A stretch of DNA of 64,000 bases from Thunnus maccoyii. Taxonomy: Eukaryota; Chordata; Actinopteri; Scombriformes; Scombridae. Below, one piece after another: positions 11,801 to 24,718 of the stretch. Numbering within the stretch: the first letter of the stretch is position 1; each line of letters starts with the position of its first letter. The position numbers were made by a program, and so were the translations under genes. The stretch lies in assembly GCF_910596095.1 (NCBI RefSeq), contig NC_056554.1, forward strand, positions 5,394,001 to 5,458,000, given 5' to 3'. The notes beneath the pieces are model-generated. The model did no database searches. It was given only the letters and a program-made list of their open reading frames with translations, and was not told where the DNA came from.

Positions 11801-14800
11801 ATGGTGCCTTTGAATGCTCAAACTAGCCACCCATTTCTGCTTCTTTTTATTCATAACTAATCATAAACATAATACACATTACCCCTCTATGTGTTAATAA
11901 AAACTATGAAAGATTTTTTCAAATTTTTTAGAAGGAGGTGAATTTTGTGTCATACAGGAAAGTAGCAAAATGGGAATTTATTTCTCTGTAAATGTTTTAT
12001 GTTATGCTATATGTTCCAGTAATATTTCAATAGTGTCTTTTAATTGTGTGGAACCACCATATATTTCCAGGCGGTGTGACTCAGTGTGAAAATGTTTTGG
12101 AAACTTTGATGAGCAACTCAATCCAGGGTGTTGCCTCAGTGTTGTTGTTTTGAGCGCATTTGAATTAATCTTTTTGAACAGGCTTGAACTTAATGTCTGT
12201 GAACATTTTCAACCCACGTTGCCCCAGATATACGTTACACTCTGTATTTCTGTCATTACAGGACCATATGCAAAGAGACAAAACTGGGTTCCTATTCAGC
12301 GAGGCCACAGTAAACTTCATATTGCACAGTTCACAGTTGTTTTTCTCAGCAGCTTCTCAGTTTTGAGCCCCTATCACCGACAAGAAAGAGGAACTGTATG
12401 TTTTTATATATGCAGCAGACACACCTCCACGATAACATCTCACACAAATCCACACATTGGACTTCCTGTTCCTCCTCTTCTCGCCACTTGGCTCACCCCT
12501 ACCCCTCTGCCTACCTGATTGCACTAGTTCACCTCTCTCCTTATTTAGGGTTGCTCATCCCTTTCCCTTTTTCTTCTCATCCCCCTTTTCCTCCCTCCTT
12601 CGTGTGAAACTGTCTCATCTGTCTGCTCTCAGCACAAGCCGCAACACGACACTGTGACACCAGCTATTACTTCACCTGCCGCCTTTTATTGACAAAGCCA
12701 ACAGGTTTGTCCGCTGCTGCAGCCGCTGCACATCATGATCATGTGAAATGCGTGAATGAGTAAGAAGAGGTTGACTGTAACTAGAGATTTTGAGTTCTGA
12801 CTTGGTTCCCTGTGTGCGTGTGTGTGTGTGTGGGTGGGTGGGTGTATGGAGGGGGGAGGTCTGTGTGTGGGTTGATGTGCTCATTCATCAGTGCATGGTG
12901 TGCGTCTGGTGAGCCTTACTCACAAAAACTTTTTTCTCAAGGTGAGTTCCTGTGACTAACAAGCAATATGTAAATCATGATCTGGAAAAAACAACCACAT
13001 GGAAATTATGTTTTAGAAGTACCTATATCCATCTGTGTGTGAGGAATTTCTCCCTCGGGGCCTAACTGACACTTCTCATAATCCGATGGAAGCCATTCCT
13101 CTTCCAGTCACTTTTTGTGGCTAGCATGTTTCTAGCCAAACTATACGCCACACCCAGAGAATATATTAATACATCAAAAGAAATGGCTTTTCGATGATAC
13201 CAGGTGACTCAAGCAGAAGAAGTCAGGCATTTAAGTCAAACCCTCATCTGGATTTAATGTTGAACAGCAATGTGGCACATTTTAAAATGACATACGCAAC
13301 ATTTGGATCTGTCAGTTTCTATTGAGGCAGCAGAATCAGAAGGTGACAATGCCAGGGCTTGTTTGACTGAGTCATGCAGAAAGGAAGGTGATCCACCCCT
13401 ACTGCACTTAGTTCAACTTTTCAGTGTATAAGTGACTGGGCTACCTTAAAAATGTGAATTAACTGGATATTGCTGAATGGATACTACAATGGATCTGTTT
13501 GTTGTTTTAGTGTAGAACTCGCTGACTTAACTGAACTCAAGAGCTTGAAATAAATTTGATACTTGAACTTGAATAGCCTTAAACAATTAAATATACAGTA
13601 TTTAGGAGAGATACTTGTCAGATTTACTTTACACTGTTTCCATGTTATGTAGTCTCAATAGAAAAATAGTTCTTTATACACTCATCTGATCAGCATACAG
13701 GTATTAGTGCTAATAATTTGCCCTGTGGTGATTTACAAATAAGTATGGTGGTGGAGGATAAAGTGAATGCTAGTCTTAGTTTTTCAGACCATGAGTTATG
13801 ATCCAAAAAATAAGGCTTATTCTTCAACAAATTTAAATGCACAATTTGAAATCACAAGGCTGAATCTCGTGATTACACATTTTGAAATGCATTTTAATGT
13901 GGTAAATAGAAATGATAAAATGACTTGATATGAACATAACTTCTCTAGCTAACTTATTTATTCTTCTCTCTACTGAGCTATTGTGTGTAGCTTTGTATTT
14001 TGTATAATGTGTACTGTGTGTTTTTTGCTTCATACTGTTTGTTATTGTGCTGTTACATTTTTTATTTGTAAGGGACTGCAGATGAAAATTATCTTTAAAA
14101 CTAACTCCGGTGCAGTACATCAAATGTTAACATTTATGTTTAAAACAGTACATTGTCCCAATAAATACAATACAATACAATTTCAAATGTAGTTAATAGT
14201 AAAAGAATAGTTAATTTCCCTTAACTGATCACAAAGTATGTCAATATTGTTTTGATTTGTATGCTTGAAAAGCAATTCATTAGTTACTTTCACACCTGAG
14301 AATGGCCTGAGTGTAACTTCACTGAGCGCCCCATTAAGACATTTTATCGTTGAATTCATGGCAAAACTATATGGTGGTGTAATTACTGTGAAAGTTATGA
14401 GAAAAGTAGCTACTGATCAGACACATCAGACAATTAGTCACACAAGTACCAGACAGCTAAAGAAGGAGGCGGGTCCCACTGTACCTGGTCCAGGTGAAAC
14501 TCTGTGGTTTGGGGTTTCCTCCACTCATGCACCTCAGGGCAGCATTCTCTAAACCCATGTGCCAGTCTCCACTGTAGCCAGACACCTCTGCATGAGGAGG
14601 AACTGGGAAGAATAGTAATAAATGATCAGTTTAGTTTAGACAAGTGAAAAAAAGGAGGCATTATTTATTACTTCATGAAAAAAGGAAAGGATGAAATGTA
14701 GCTAAGGCTGAATATTCAGGTTTTAATTGTTGCAGTTATGAATGCAACATTGTACAAAAAGACCAAACGTACAGTAAGAAGACCAAAGTTTGGTGTCAAA

Positions 14801-17800
14801 GTACCCTGACTACATTCTGTAACCGCCGAAGAATGATCTCATACACGATCATTCCTTGGTGGTTAAAAAAAGGAATTAAGTAGAGGATTACACATTTCTT
14901 TCAGATTTTAAGTTGAATTTAGGGGATATTCTGTGGTAAAGAAATATAGTTACTGCAAGTCAAAATGAGTAATACAGAGAGGAATGTGTTGTGTGAAAGT
15001 TATATTGTACTTATGAAGTCTCTTCCTGTATTGAAGTGATTAAAAAAAAACAGGAAGTGAAGCTCTCAAAGTGTTACCAATGTTGAAACTGTTTTTTTTT
15101 TTAATGTATGCTTGTAGCTTACTATGCGTGTTTTGAAACAAAAGGACCAATTCACACCTTGTTTTTTATAACGTAAAATTGCCTCTGTATGACTTTGATG
15201 AATACTCACAGTGCACCACCAGTTTGTTACTGAGCCTGCGAGGGCCTGATAAAGTCGGATGCCACACCAGACAGTCCAGCTTCTTCCCGTTCATGCTCCT
15301 CAGGGGATGCAGGGAGAAGTGTGTGGAGACCGCCCCATTGTCAGAGGAGCGGTTGGTGGACTGGCCGTTCAGCTCAGTGTCCCAGGAGAGGCGGGGAGGC
15401 GGGCGGGCTACAGAGCGGCAGGAAGCGGCCAGTCGGTAGGACTGTCCCTCGATCAGAATTACAGGATCCAGGGAGGAGATGGGAGAGGCTGGAGGGCAGA
15501 TTGTTACAATGTTTGATCAGACTGGAGATACTGATCAACATGCTTAACTACAGTCTGAAGTTAGTGCTGAATGCACACACAGTATAGACTTGAAGAGAGC
15601 TTTAAGGACCTGGTAAACATATTTTCTCAATCAGCAGCAGGGTCCCACATGAACACACAGTTATCTGCTTAAGTTAGAAAAGTTTTGGTTATTTCACAAT
15701 TTCTTTATCTGTCTTTTTGTCTGTGCTTTTCTCACTGGGTTGAAATGGGTGGGGCTCAGTTGGAGAAAGGTAATGTCACATATTTCAATGCACCAATCAG
15801 AGTTAACATTACAATTCAAATGTGAAGACAGCTGTGGGGTTGTTTGCTTAAGCTGCCAGCACTGTCAAATGAATTGGATCAAAACACCCACACAGGAAAT
15901 CAACTTTAACCTGGATTGTTGCTTATTGAGTCATAAATATTTAATGCTTTGGAGATTTTAAACCATGTTTTCAGGACTACTTGAATTACTTTAATAAACT
16001 AGTCAGCTATTAAGTACATATTAATGAAACTATCAAGTTGCTTAGTTTTGGCACAACAGTAAAGGTCAATACAGGTCAATGGGTCATTTGTGCCCATCAC
16101 ATTTGCATAGTAGCAATATGTTTAAAAAATGTTGCAGTCACAGGTTTTTATTTGTTTTTTTGTTTTTTTTATTAGCCTGTTACATAGTCTAAGCAGAGAG
16201 AGAAATAAAATAATGAACCAATTTTAAAAATACATAAGGTAACTAACTGGTGACTAATGCAAAAACTGTGGGGTAACGGTGTAATAAATGTTGGAGAATA
16301 TAGTCAAATGTCTCTCTAAAAAGCTAACTAGACTAATCTAATAAAAATATTAGAAGGAATAACTGTAATGAATTTCTTGATAATATAACATCAAATGTTT
16401 CCAACACTGGTGATTATTACCTTATAAGGAGTTCCACGAATGCTAAACATAAGGACTAATGAATAATGTGATGAGACAGTATGTTGTTATTGTTGTGTCA
16501 CTACACTATTAGTCATTTTAGTCACAACTCATTACGCCTTAGTATGTGAATTGTGCAATTTTGTGAAACACACAGCCTGATGAGAGTCATACTGATTCAC
16601 TTTGTGACTAGAAAGACCTTTGCAGTTACTATCAGTTTTCCTCCTTGTATAACTTATATCCACTTCTGTTGCTGCAATAACAAACTTAAATAAGATAATC
16701 TTTTTCTACTGCATGGCAGAGCCATGAGGGAGGGACTCACTCCACACAGTGAGCGACATCTCTCTGTCAAAGTTGCCGGAGGGGAAGGTGCTGATGCGGC
16801 AGATGTATTTCCCCTCATCAGAGACCTCTGTGTTCATGATGACCAGAGAAGAGTCCACGGTGGGGTCACTGCTTTTGAAGCGCACACGGCGAGACCATGT
16901 CCCAAATGCTGCAAACAGAGAGGGGGAGAAAAAGTGGGAGAGATACAGAGTTAATAAGGAAGGGAAGGAGTTAACGGAGCATGAGGGAGGATGTGACACA
17001 AAAAATTACATCCAGCAAGTTCAAAACAGACCTCAGGGTTTCCTTTGTCTCTTTCAGTTCCCTATACATGCTTGTATTCTTGCCTGAAATCGCATTTACA
17101 TTCTGAGCATTTAGCTCACAGTCATATCCAGCATGTCTCATACTCACAATGGGTGTAAGCTTCAATTCCTAAATCACCACAAATTACAAGAAAACCAAAA
17201 TGACCAGTGTACTAAACAGAAATTGTCGTTGTTTAAGTCCACAGTTCATTTAACACTTTTAGATAGCTGTGAACATTTGCCTCAGAGCTCTATTAGTTCT
17301 ATGAGTGGACAAGAGATAGAGTTACCCTCCAACACTTGTCACCTTCAAATAACCAAAACTGATGAATCAACTTGTAAAACCACTAGAATGTTTATTCAGT
17401 GGAATGAGCATGATTAAGTGTGTGAGTGCTATGATTAAGGGGAAATCTCTTAGTTATTCAGTGTGATAGATATTTTTGAAGAGATATTTTAAGCATGTGG
17501 CAGAGGCTGTAGAGTGACCACTATTAGAGAGAAGCCACTGTGCTAACCTACCAGTCTGTCCATTCGTACGGTGCGCAGTGATGATCTGCTCCTTCGTGTC
17601 ATCAGGTTTCTCTTTATACCATGTGACCTGCACCATCACATTATCCTTATCTAGATGGTAGAGACAGGGCAGGATGGTCTCCTCCTCTGCTCTAGAGAGT
17701 ATGGAATCGTTTGGAGGGAGCTCCACAAATTCTCCCTGTATCACTGTAACTAGAAGAGGAGATAGGAAGAGAAAAGTAGGTTGGTAAAGGGCAGATAGAT

Positions 17801-20800
17801 TAAGAGACATAAGAGAGTGACAGAGCCTGAGATCCATCGACAGATCACAAAATTGGCTGGTTGAAGGATGAATTCTGTTTCAATCTGTTATCCAGCGTTA
17901 CATAGTGCTACTCTAGATCCCTACCCACTCCAGGGCTGCTGGTCTGTAGCCTTGTTGACAATGACCTCTGACCTATTACCTGAACATGAAGATACTTACA
18001 ATAGCTCTAGGAGTAAGAGCAGCTCAAATCATCTCATTTGCTAATGTACACATTTTTTAGCTCAAGAGCTCCACAGCTGTCCAGTCCTTGCTAATTTGCC
18101 ACCTTAAAAAGTTGAGGGCTAAAAGAGGAAGTAGCTAATATTACAAAGGCTTGTGCACTTGCCACTGAAGAATGTGGTCTAGCCTTATTTATCTTTACTG
18201 ACCCGTCAAGTTCAAACTATATTCATAGGCTACATGTCTATTGCTAGGTACACTAGGTAGAATGATTAAAAAAGAAGTCACTATAATTTTTGGTCCAATT
18301 ATGTAGCGCAACTATTCACTCAACCAGTGAGATTATTGTTTCCAATAATTTAACACAAACTGTCATTGTTTCTTACTGTGAACCCAATGGTTGCTTTCTC
18401 TCATTTAATTTATAATGTAGAGAAAAATGAATCACTGAATAATATTGCAGTTGATTTTGTAGACATTTTGAAAGGCAGCTAAGTACCACATACTTTCATT
18501 CCTGCTGATAGTTAGATGAGAAGACCGCTCTCATTTCTGTTCATTACATTTGAAACTACAGTCTGGAGACAATTAGCTTAGCATAAACACTCTCAACAGG
18601 AGAAAACAGCTAGAATGACTCTGTGTGAAGTCAACAAAACCTCTAAAGCTCATCAATTAACCAGTTTTATCTTGCTTGTTTAATCAGTACAAAAAACAAA
18701 GTGCAAAAATGATACATTGAGGTTTTTCAAGGGGTTATGTGCGGTTATTATGCTCAGCTAAGCTAACCGGCTGCTAGCTGTAGCTTCAAATTTAATGAAC
18801 AGATATGAAATTGTATCATCCTTCCCTGTTTTCAGAAATGTTTAACTTTTCCTTTAATGACATTTAGCATTTAACATTTCTTAATGTTTCTAACTGGACC
18901 AAAGTTTTAATAGTCATATGTTTTCTTGAGCTAAAGTATTCCAGTGTTTTGCCCTTTGATCAAGAAGATGTCATGTCGGCAGGAAGGCATTAAATGAAAA
19001 TATGACAGCATGCAAAAAATACATTATCGAACTTCATTGATTGGAATTCAGGGAAAGAGGACTGAAAAAGGGGTTCAATGAGTCAACATAGAGTGAAGAC
19101 AGAAAAGAGGAGTGGAGAGAGAAAACAGGTTGTATATCCGAAGAGCTGAGTGAAGATATGTCGCTTAACTAGTTGCTCGAGATAAGCTTTCAAAGCAAAT
19201 TCACAGAGGGTTACTTCACAGTGTCTGGACAGAGGGAGACATGCAGGACATAAAGTGCAGTCAACACACAATGAGTATTGTGTTTCATACTGCAACAGTG
19301 TAAACCACAAACAATCAACGCTTGCACGAATCTCTCTCATTTCCATAGTTCCCTTCCTTCTTCCTGTCTGTTTACAGATCAAATTAGCTCATCTGTTTGA
19401 TGTAGACAAACTATCATCTTATCTCCTGCTGTCCTCCAGCAATCTCCTTAAGCATACACAGACACATGAGGAACAAACAGTCACGATACGGCGATTCCTG
19501 TAATTTGCATTTAATGGTTAAATATGAAATTGCAGCGTGTTGAATCTCTCAGCATTAGAGTAACAGAATTAGGTTTTGTGAAAGTTCTGCTAATGTAAAC
19601 ACATGTAATGGATCATCATCACAGTTTATTATTTTATTGCTCGTCTTGACACCGAGCTTGTGTCGCTGGTGATTGATAACTCTCAGACGGCATACTTTCC
19701 TGATAGTGATGACCCTGTCAAGACTGAAGAAAAACAGCCTGCATGGAAAATACATTTCAGCAAAGTGATTACTCTAAAACACTACTAATATATCAGTTCA
19801 CAACACCACAGAGCATGTGTATATCTTAGTGAAATAGCAAATTGTAGGCTACCTCCCAGTCTCAGTGTGTGCGTATAGCTGCTCTTTTCATCAGGTGTCC
19901 CTTCAAAGAAACTAATCTGTAAAAATCTGTATTTTGAAGCATTTATTTTTGCTTTCACTATTCTGCTCTTTGCTGCTGTAGACAGTATAGTTATTGTGTC
20001 GTAGACTGTAGTTCTGTTTTTTACTGATCACTTACAGTATCTATTTTCACAAGTCTACATTTTCAGTTTTAACACTGAATGATCAACATCTAGTTTCGAT
20101 TTGAATTTGCAAGACTTTGCAAGTATTTGACAGTATCAAAATTGACAGTATCAAAACAGCTGCAGGGATTAATGGCAGAATTTTTACAAGGAAACAGGAC
20201 AAAGAGTCTGCAGCCATGCTAGCAGCTCTGAGAGGTTGTATTTTGGCACCTGTGGCATTTAGTTTAAGCATAAGTGCTTACCCTCAGCATGCTGTTTAAC
20301 AGGTATAATGTCTATCATGTTAGTTTAGCATGTTAAGATGCCAACCGTGCACTAAGTTCAGAATTGGTTTCAGTTCACTTAGGTTAACAAATAGAGGCAG
20401 ACAGAAAGCAAACTAAAATACTTCAGGGATGAGGGTGCATTGTCCTCACTGCCTCAACAAAAACGTTACATTATCAGCAGTAACACGCCTCTTTTCTTCC
20501 TCTACTCTGAGTCTGCCCTTTGAGGGGCTCATTTTAAATAAGACCCGCCTTCTTGACCAATCAAAATGACAACTTGTGACTGTGATATTTGTTCACAACA
20601 TTTGCTAATTAGCTAATTATTTATATTATGATATATTTTTATAATATAATTAGCACTAAACACAAAGGACAACTGACAGAATATCATTAGTTTTGCAGTT
20701 TTTTAGTCATAAACCAAAGTATTGGACAAATTAAAAAATTTTCACCTGATCATGGCGCTAGATAAAATTTACAAGTTATTACAATTCATCATCAAGTAGA

Positions 20801-22623
20801 CTTGAATGTTATGGAAACCTATCCAATAGTTTTACTCAAAACCAATGTCCATCTCATTGTGGTGCTAGAGGAAAAGTCAATGATACAACAAAGTCTTTAG
20901 GGTACATAATCTGAGAACCATGAATGTGTGTACAAAATGTTTTGATTTTTCACAGGATAAGTAAAAACTTTGACCTGCTGGTGGTGCTGTAGGAAAAAGC
21001 TGTGGGATCACCAAAGTCAGTAAGATTCATCCTCTAGGGACCATGAACTAAGATACAAAATTGCATGGCAATCCATGCAAAAGGAGAGATACTTCAGTCT
21101 GGACCAAAGTGGTGGACCAACTGACAGATCAACATTGCCATCCCTAGACCCACACCGCTGAATGAACTTAAATGACCAGTGTGTAGGATTTATTGGCATT
21201 TAACGGTGAGGTTGCAGATTGCAACCAAATGAATAAATTGTACACACTGGACAATTAAAAAAATATTTTGACACTTTAGTTTCCCTTGGTACCACTAACA
21301 TGGCCTCTCAACAGTTTTCCTGAAAGATCACTTTTAATGTGTGAACAGGACATAAAACTCTGAACATCACGATGTCCATCACACAACATACTGTACTGTA
21401 TATGATTCCACATGGATTTCCCTAGAAACATTATCAAATATTCTTTATCAGCCAATGTAACTTGTTCTCAATTGTCACCAAAGGGAGGAAGCTTAGTGTG
21501 GGACCATTCCATCAGTTCTGTTTTTGAGCTGGTGTGAGTGTGTCTCATACTGTGCAACTTTTAAAATGTGGGAGAATCTGTTCAGATATGTCAGTGCATA
21601 AGATGTGATTCATAGATTTACCATCACAACTGATGAGTGTACTTTGCAGACAGGTGTGTTTTTCCATGAATCTGTGTGTATGTGTGTGTGCGTGCATGTC
21701 TGTGTTTCACTCTGAGGTTTAAACCAACTGTGGAATCTGCCTGTGCTGCATTACTGGAATAACACTCAGCCTATCTTGCTTTTATATATGGGATTGAAAC
21801 GTTTTTTTATGCCACACTGCTATCTATCATTGTCTAATGTGGTGTAATATTTGCATTTTGGCAAATACAATCCTGTCCTGACTTCACCAGATCTATAAGT
21901 AAAAGGCTGATGCACTGTTTTATGTGTTATATTACATTGTATTATATGATAATACAGTAGAAAGACATTTGGAGGTAGACTGTTACAAGATACTGTTACA
22001 GACTTAGGCTACAGACACAATCACAAAAACACTATACGAGGGTCCGTGAAGTTTCTCAGAACAGACAGAAGCAGTGGAATTGATCAACAGCAACCTGTTT
22101 TTCCTGAAATAACAGACAGTGCCACAAGTGTTTTCTTTTACAGCCCTGCTCCAGCAAAGTCTATCCTTCAGAAAAGCTGGCCACCTGCCCAGAGTGTACA
22201 GAGCTTTGATAATCAGGAACACCAAAAGTCTTTTTGTAGCACATGTTTAATGCCTATTTCTACTCAGTATAATGCAGTGTTCCCTTCCAAACATTACCTC
22301 ACACACATTCAGTCTGTCGCAATGGTGTTAAAGGAGTAGGCGTACTAGACAGTACATGAGTATTACAGGAATATTAAAAGAGATACACAAGATAGCCTAC
22401 AATAAGCTCACTATACTCACTGTTGAGTACTGAAGGAATATCATATAAGAATCTGACAGCGGACGAAATAGAGATACAGACAAAGCACACACATAATGTA
22501 AAGTTGAAAAAGAACATCAACAATATGTTACATGATATCACTTTAGACTCCATGTAAAGGCTTCTTACCAAACATCCAGAGGACACAGAGACACACAGAG
22601 AGTCTGTTCAGCAGAGATGTCAT
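8491..22623 (-). CDS. nectin4: Nectin-4-like immunoglobulin-superfamily adhesion receptor
   Basis: Nectins are single-pass receptors that form homo- and heterophilic trans-dimers at cell junctions. Coding exons are 22569-22623, 17552-17749, 16741-16908, 15210-15488, 14485-14602, 11392-11546, 11103-11262, 10689-10764, 10167-10229, 9022-9213 and 8491-8883. All are phase-consistent, giving about 618 codons plus TAG. The order is signal peptide (MTSLLNRLSVCLCVLWMF); V-set domain (ILPCLYHLD, VTWYKEK, YICRISTFPSGNFD); second Ig (LAASC, LSWDTELNG, LDCLVWHP); third Ig (LRCMSGGNPKPQ, YQCVAKNEVGAG); membrane helix at about residues 337-361; and a long tail ending SLIHKAQIV. The STFPSGNFD and NGTLRPKP motifs, and the position beside fcer1g and ndufs2, favour nectin-4 over other nectins. 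Human nectin-4 has 510 residues, so the tail here is longer. Confidence 0.9.
9022..9213 (-). CDS. nectin4: nectin4 tail exon with a poly-Gly stretch
   Basis: This 64-codon phase-0 exon starts EQARCRDSRSTISGG, runs through a GGRGGGGGALDYLGR stretch and an Arg/Asp-rich segment (RRGRDRPLDRDEENR), and ends RNSAMSL. It is part of the cytoplasmic region and has no recognised domain. The Gly run comes from a (GGA)n-like tract. Confidence 0.85.
11103..11262 (-). CDS. nectin4: nectin4 transmembrane exon
   Basis: After a short acidic stalk (DSLERESGLEN) the exon encodes a hydrophobic helix (MIIVGAVAGGLLILMLIVI) followed by the basic stop-transfer YHKRKNQKLKREL. The donor that keeps frame is GTACGC, a poor match to consensus. 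Reading through it adds KYAEIT and a TGA, which would give a short-tailed receptor. Confidence 0.85.
11547..14484 (-). other. nectin4: nectin4 intron inside the third Ig domain (2.9 kb)
   Basis: No exon is visible. It includes a CT-rich block (12520-12610), a (TG)n/(GGGT)n tract at 12806-12846 and a retroposon-like 3' tail at 13975-14183. The remainder is AT-rich unique-looking sequence. Confidence 0.6.
13975..14183 (+). mobile_element. Retroposon-like 3' tail ending in (TACAA)n
   Basis: The stretch GTAAGGGACTGCAGATGAAA, then GCAGTACATCAAATG, ACATTGTCCCAATAAATACA and a short TACAA tandem tail, resembles the 3' ends of fish LINE/SINE elements as I remember them. The family cannot be named from sequence alone. 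Confidence 0.4.
15210..15488 (-). CDS. nectin4: nectin4 second Ig domain exon
   Basis: A single 279-nt exon encodes the whole middle domain: ISSLDPVILIEGQ, LAASCRSV, RLSWDTELNG and LDCLVWHPTLSG. The Cys pair is in LAASC and LDCLV, and STNRSS offers an N-glycosylation site. Split codons at both ends join to TVWT and VVHF. Confidence 0.9.
15489..16740 (-). other. nectin4: nectin4 intron (1.25 kb) between V-set and second Ig
   Basis: It contains a dispersed-repeat copy at 15600-15960, whose head resembles 63755-64000. Beyond that it is AT-rich with no visible exon. Confidence 0.55.
15600..15960 (+). mobile_element. Dispersed element B, copy 1
   Basis: The head (CTTTAAGGACCTGGTAAACA then ATTTTCTCAATCAGC) recurs at 63755-63785 in the same orientation. 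I recognise the head as a common teleost dispersed repeat. The right boundary is approximate. Confidence 0.5.
16741..17749 (-). CDS. nectin4: nectin4 V-set (distal Ig) domain, two exons
   Basis: Exons 17552-17749 and 16741-16908 encode the membrane-distal variable-type domain that mediates nectin trans-dimerisation. The B-strand Cys (ILPCLYHL), the core Trp (VTWYKEK) and the F-strand DEGKYICRIS are all present. Two in-phase acceptors 6 nt apart (tag at 17750-17752, cag at 17744-17746) make the first two residues (VT) uncertain. Confidence 0.87.
18490..18855. mobile_element. Dispersed element C, long copy
   Basis: Landmarks are GTTAGATGAGAAGACCGC, GAGACAATTAGCTTAGCATA, GGGGTTATGTGCGGTTATTA and TCAGCTAAGCTAACCGGCTG, ending near TTTAACTTTTCCTTTAATGA. 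I recognise it as a very common teleost repeat. A much shorter relative with both ends lies at 54185-54302. Confidence 0.6.
20835..21230. mobile_element. Dispersed repeat relics, two adjoining units
   Basis: The stretch ATCACCAAAGTCAGTAAGAT, CATGGCAATCCATGCAAAAG and CAGTCTGGACCAAAGTGG, followed at 21173 by ACCAGTGTGTAGGATTTATT, corresponds to two repeat types I recognise as abundant in perch-like fishes. Boundaries are approximate. Confidence 0.5.
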
Positions 22624-22964
22624 TCTCCCCAGCAGTTACTGTTAACTGTACACAAGTTGGGATAATTTCAGCTCTGGAATAAAGCTCATCAGTCCAGGTG
22701 ATGGTATCCTAAATAGGAGGTGTGCATAAAGCGCTGAAGCGGACTCATGCCTCATGCTACCAGACCATCCTTGATGATTTTTTAAGTCCTGTCCCGGGCA
22801 AAAAAAAGGGAGATTGTTGTAGCTGTATAAACTCAGTCTTGTGAAAAATGTAAATCCTTTCAGTTTTGTTTTGTGTCGGTTTGTCAAGCACAAGCCATAA
22901 TGTTTGCCCTTTAGAAAAAAGAAGGCGCAGCTTTACCTGTTTGGGATACACCTGTTTGCGCTAC

Positions 22965-22966
<2 letters not shown>

Positions 22967-23016
<50 letters not shown>
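22967..23016. repeat. (CT)25 microsatellite upstream of nectin4
   Basis: Pure CT on the plus strand, read as (GA)n in the direction of nectin4 transcription. It lies about 345 bp upstream of the nectin4 start codon. Confidence 0.95.
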
Positions 23017-23019
<3 letters not shown>

Positions 23020-23848
23020 CTCTCTCTGTACCCACACACACAGACAAAAGTCACCTATCCGGTTTGGCTGAGGCAACATGACAGTTATTTTCTCGTCTTT
23101 ACTTGCTCAGCTCACAGGAGAGGCAGGTGAAAAGCAGGCATGGAGAGCCAGTTTTAATGACGCAGACTGAATTAGATAAAAGGAGCCTCCTGTAGGTAAA
23201 AAAACAAATTAATCCTTTAATTGTAAAGGGGTGATGACAAATATCAGCACAAAATGAACATCACAGAAACACTGTTGTGCTATTACAGGATCCCTATGAA
23301 GATCTTTACAACGCAAACCACAGGAATAAATCTGTCCACTTATTGTTACATCTAAAAAAAAAAAGATTTTCACATACATCACTGTATGTCTTTTTATCCT
23401 CAGTGTTGTTTGTCCCCACATGACAGACATATTACAGTATTTTTCTCCTTGATTGATTACATGTTAAACAGGTTTTTTTCAGTCTGATCTCGGCTAAAAT
23501 GTGAAACAAATAAATCTTTTTGGACTGATGTCAATCTTTATGAGCCACAAACTCGGTGTTAGTGGTGTCAAAAACTATTTTGTGGTTATATACCTTACAC
23601 TGGCTGGGGACATACTACTTCCTATTGTATAAACTAGGAGACAGAATTGCTCTAATTTAACACTGCAGTTCACAGAGAGACTAAGTTAATTAATAAGCAT
23701 GTTAAACATTTAATAGGTTTTGTGTATGCACAATATGTGTAGCAGCTCTATGCTTCATACAGGCAAGTTTACATACTTTACAGCACTTTGAGTCATTTCT
23801 TTCATTGCTTTTAGGCTCTCCCTGCTGGGATTGAGAAGTGTGTGTATA

Positions 23849-24718
23849 CCGTGGTGGAAATTAAATAAGTACATTTCCTCTTGAGTATTACTTACTTACT
23901 TGAATATTTCCATTTGATGCTACTTTATACTTCCACTCCACTACATTTCAGAGGGAAATATTGTATTTTCTACTCCACTACATTTATTTGACAGCTTTAG
24001 CTACTTTTCATTTGGAAGATTTGACACAATGGATAATATAACAAGCTTTTAAAATACAACACATTGTTAAAGATGAAACCAGTGGTTTCCAACCTTTTTG
24101 GCTTTTGACATCTTACATAAAGCAGTGTGTAGTCGGGGTCACATTTCAGATGTCTATGAGTTGTTAACAGCTCCACCAAATAGCGATTTTCCCTCTAAAC
24201 TTCTCACATGCTTTCATTTCAATAAATGTTCAAATGATCCAATATTTCACCAAAAATCAAAGATCACAGAAAAAGTCAAAAATCTGAAAACAAATTTGTG
24301 AATCAGAACTTTGTTTTTTCTTCTTTTCTCTCCCATTAATCATCTCATGACCCCTCAGATTTATCTAATGACCCTTTGGAGGGGCCCGACTCCTAGGTTG
24401 GTAACCACTGGGCTAAACTAGCTAACTTTATATAGTAGTTCAAACTAGCTCCACCTCCAGCAGCTACAACAGTATTATGCTGCTTACACACTGGTGCTTC
24501 AGTATCAATAATCTAATGATGTCATATATAATAATATGTCAGTCAGAGGGACTAAACCGCTACTTTTACTGCAATACTTTAACTACATCAAGCTCATAAT
24601 ACTTATATACTTCTTCTTAAGTAGGATTTTTATTCAGGACTTTTACTTGTAATGGAGTTTTTTTACATTGCTGTATTGGTATATTAAGTAAATGATCTGA
24701 ATACTTCCCCCACCACTG
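23849..24718. mobile_element. Outer hAT-like miniature element, about 870 bp
   Basis: It starts CCGTGGTGGAAATTAAATAA and ends ATACTTCCCCCACCACTG, which are degenerate inverted ends of the CAGTGGTGGAA type. Flanking 8-mers TGTGTATA and TGTATGTA match at 6 of 8 positions, as expected for a worn 8-bp hAT duplication. Internal TTTACTTGTAATGGAGT and CTCCACTACATTTCAGAGGG are typical of this teleost family. A second element is inserted inside it. Confidence 0.65.
24080..24410. mobile_element. Inner hAT-like element nested in the outer one
   Basis: The ends CAGTGGTTTCCAACC and GGTTGGTAACCACTG are near-perfect inverted repeats of the CAGTGGTTCCCAACC type. Flanks GATGAAAC and GGCTAAAC share only five of eight bases, so the target duplication is weak. 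There is no transposase frame. Its position inside 23849-24718 shows it arrived later. Confidence 0.65.

Larger units (their letters stand above)
17750..22568 (-). other. nectin4: nectin4 intron 1 (4.8 kb)
   Basis: This intron separates the signal-peptide exon from the V-set domain. It contains transposon relics at about 18490-18855 and 20835-21230. No further exon, and no regulatory element I can name, is visible. Confidence 0.6.

Noticed and set aside
13975-14192. 69-codon Cys/Phe-rich frame considered as a small secreted protein
   Set aside because: It falls on a retroposon-like 3' tail with TACAA repeats and lacks a plausible signal peptide and cleavage pattern.
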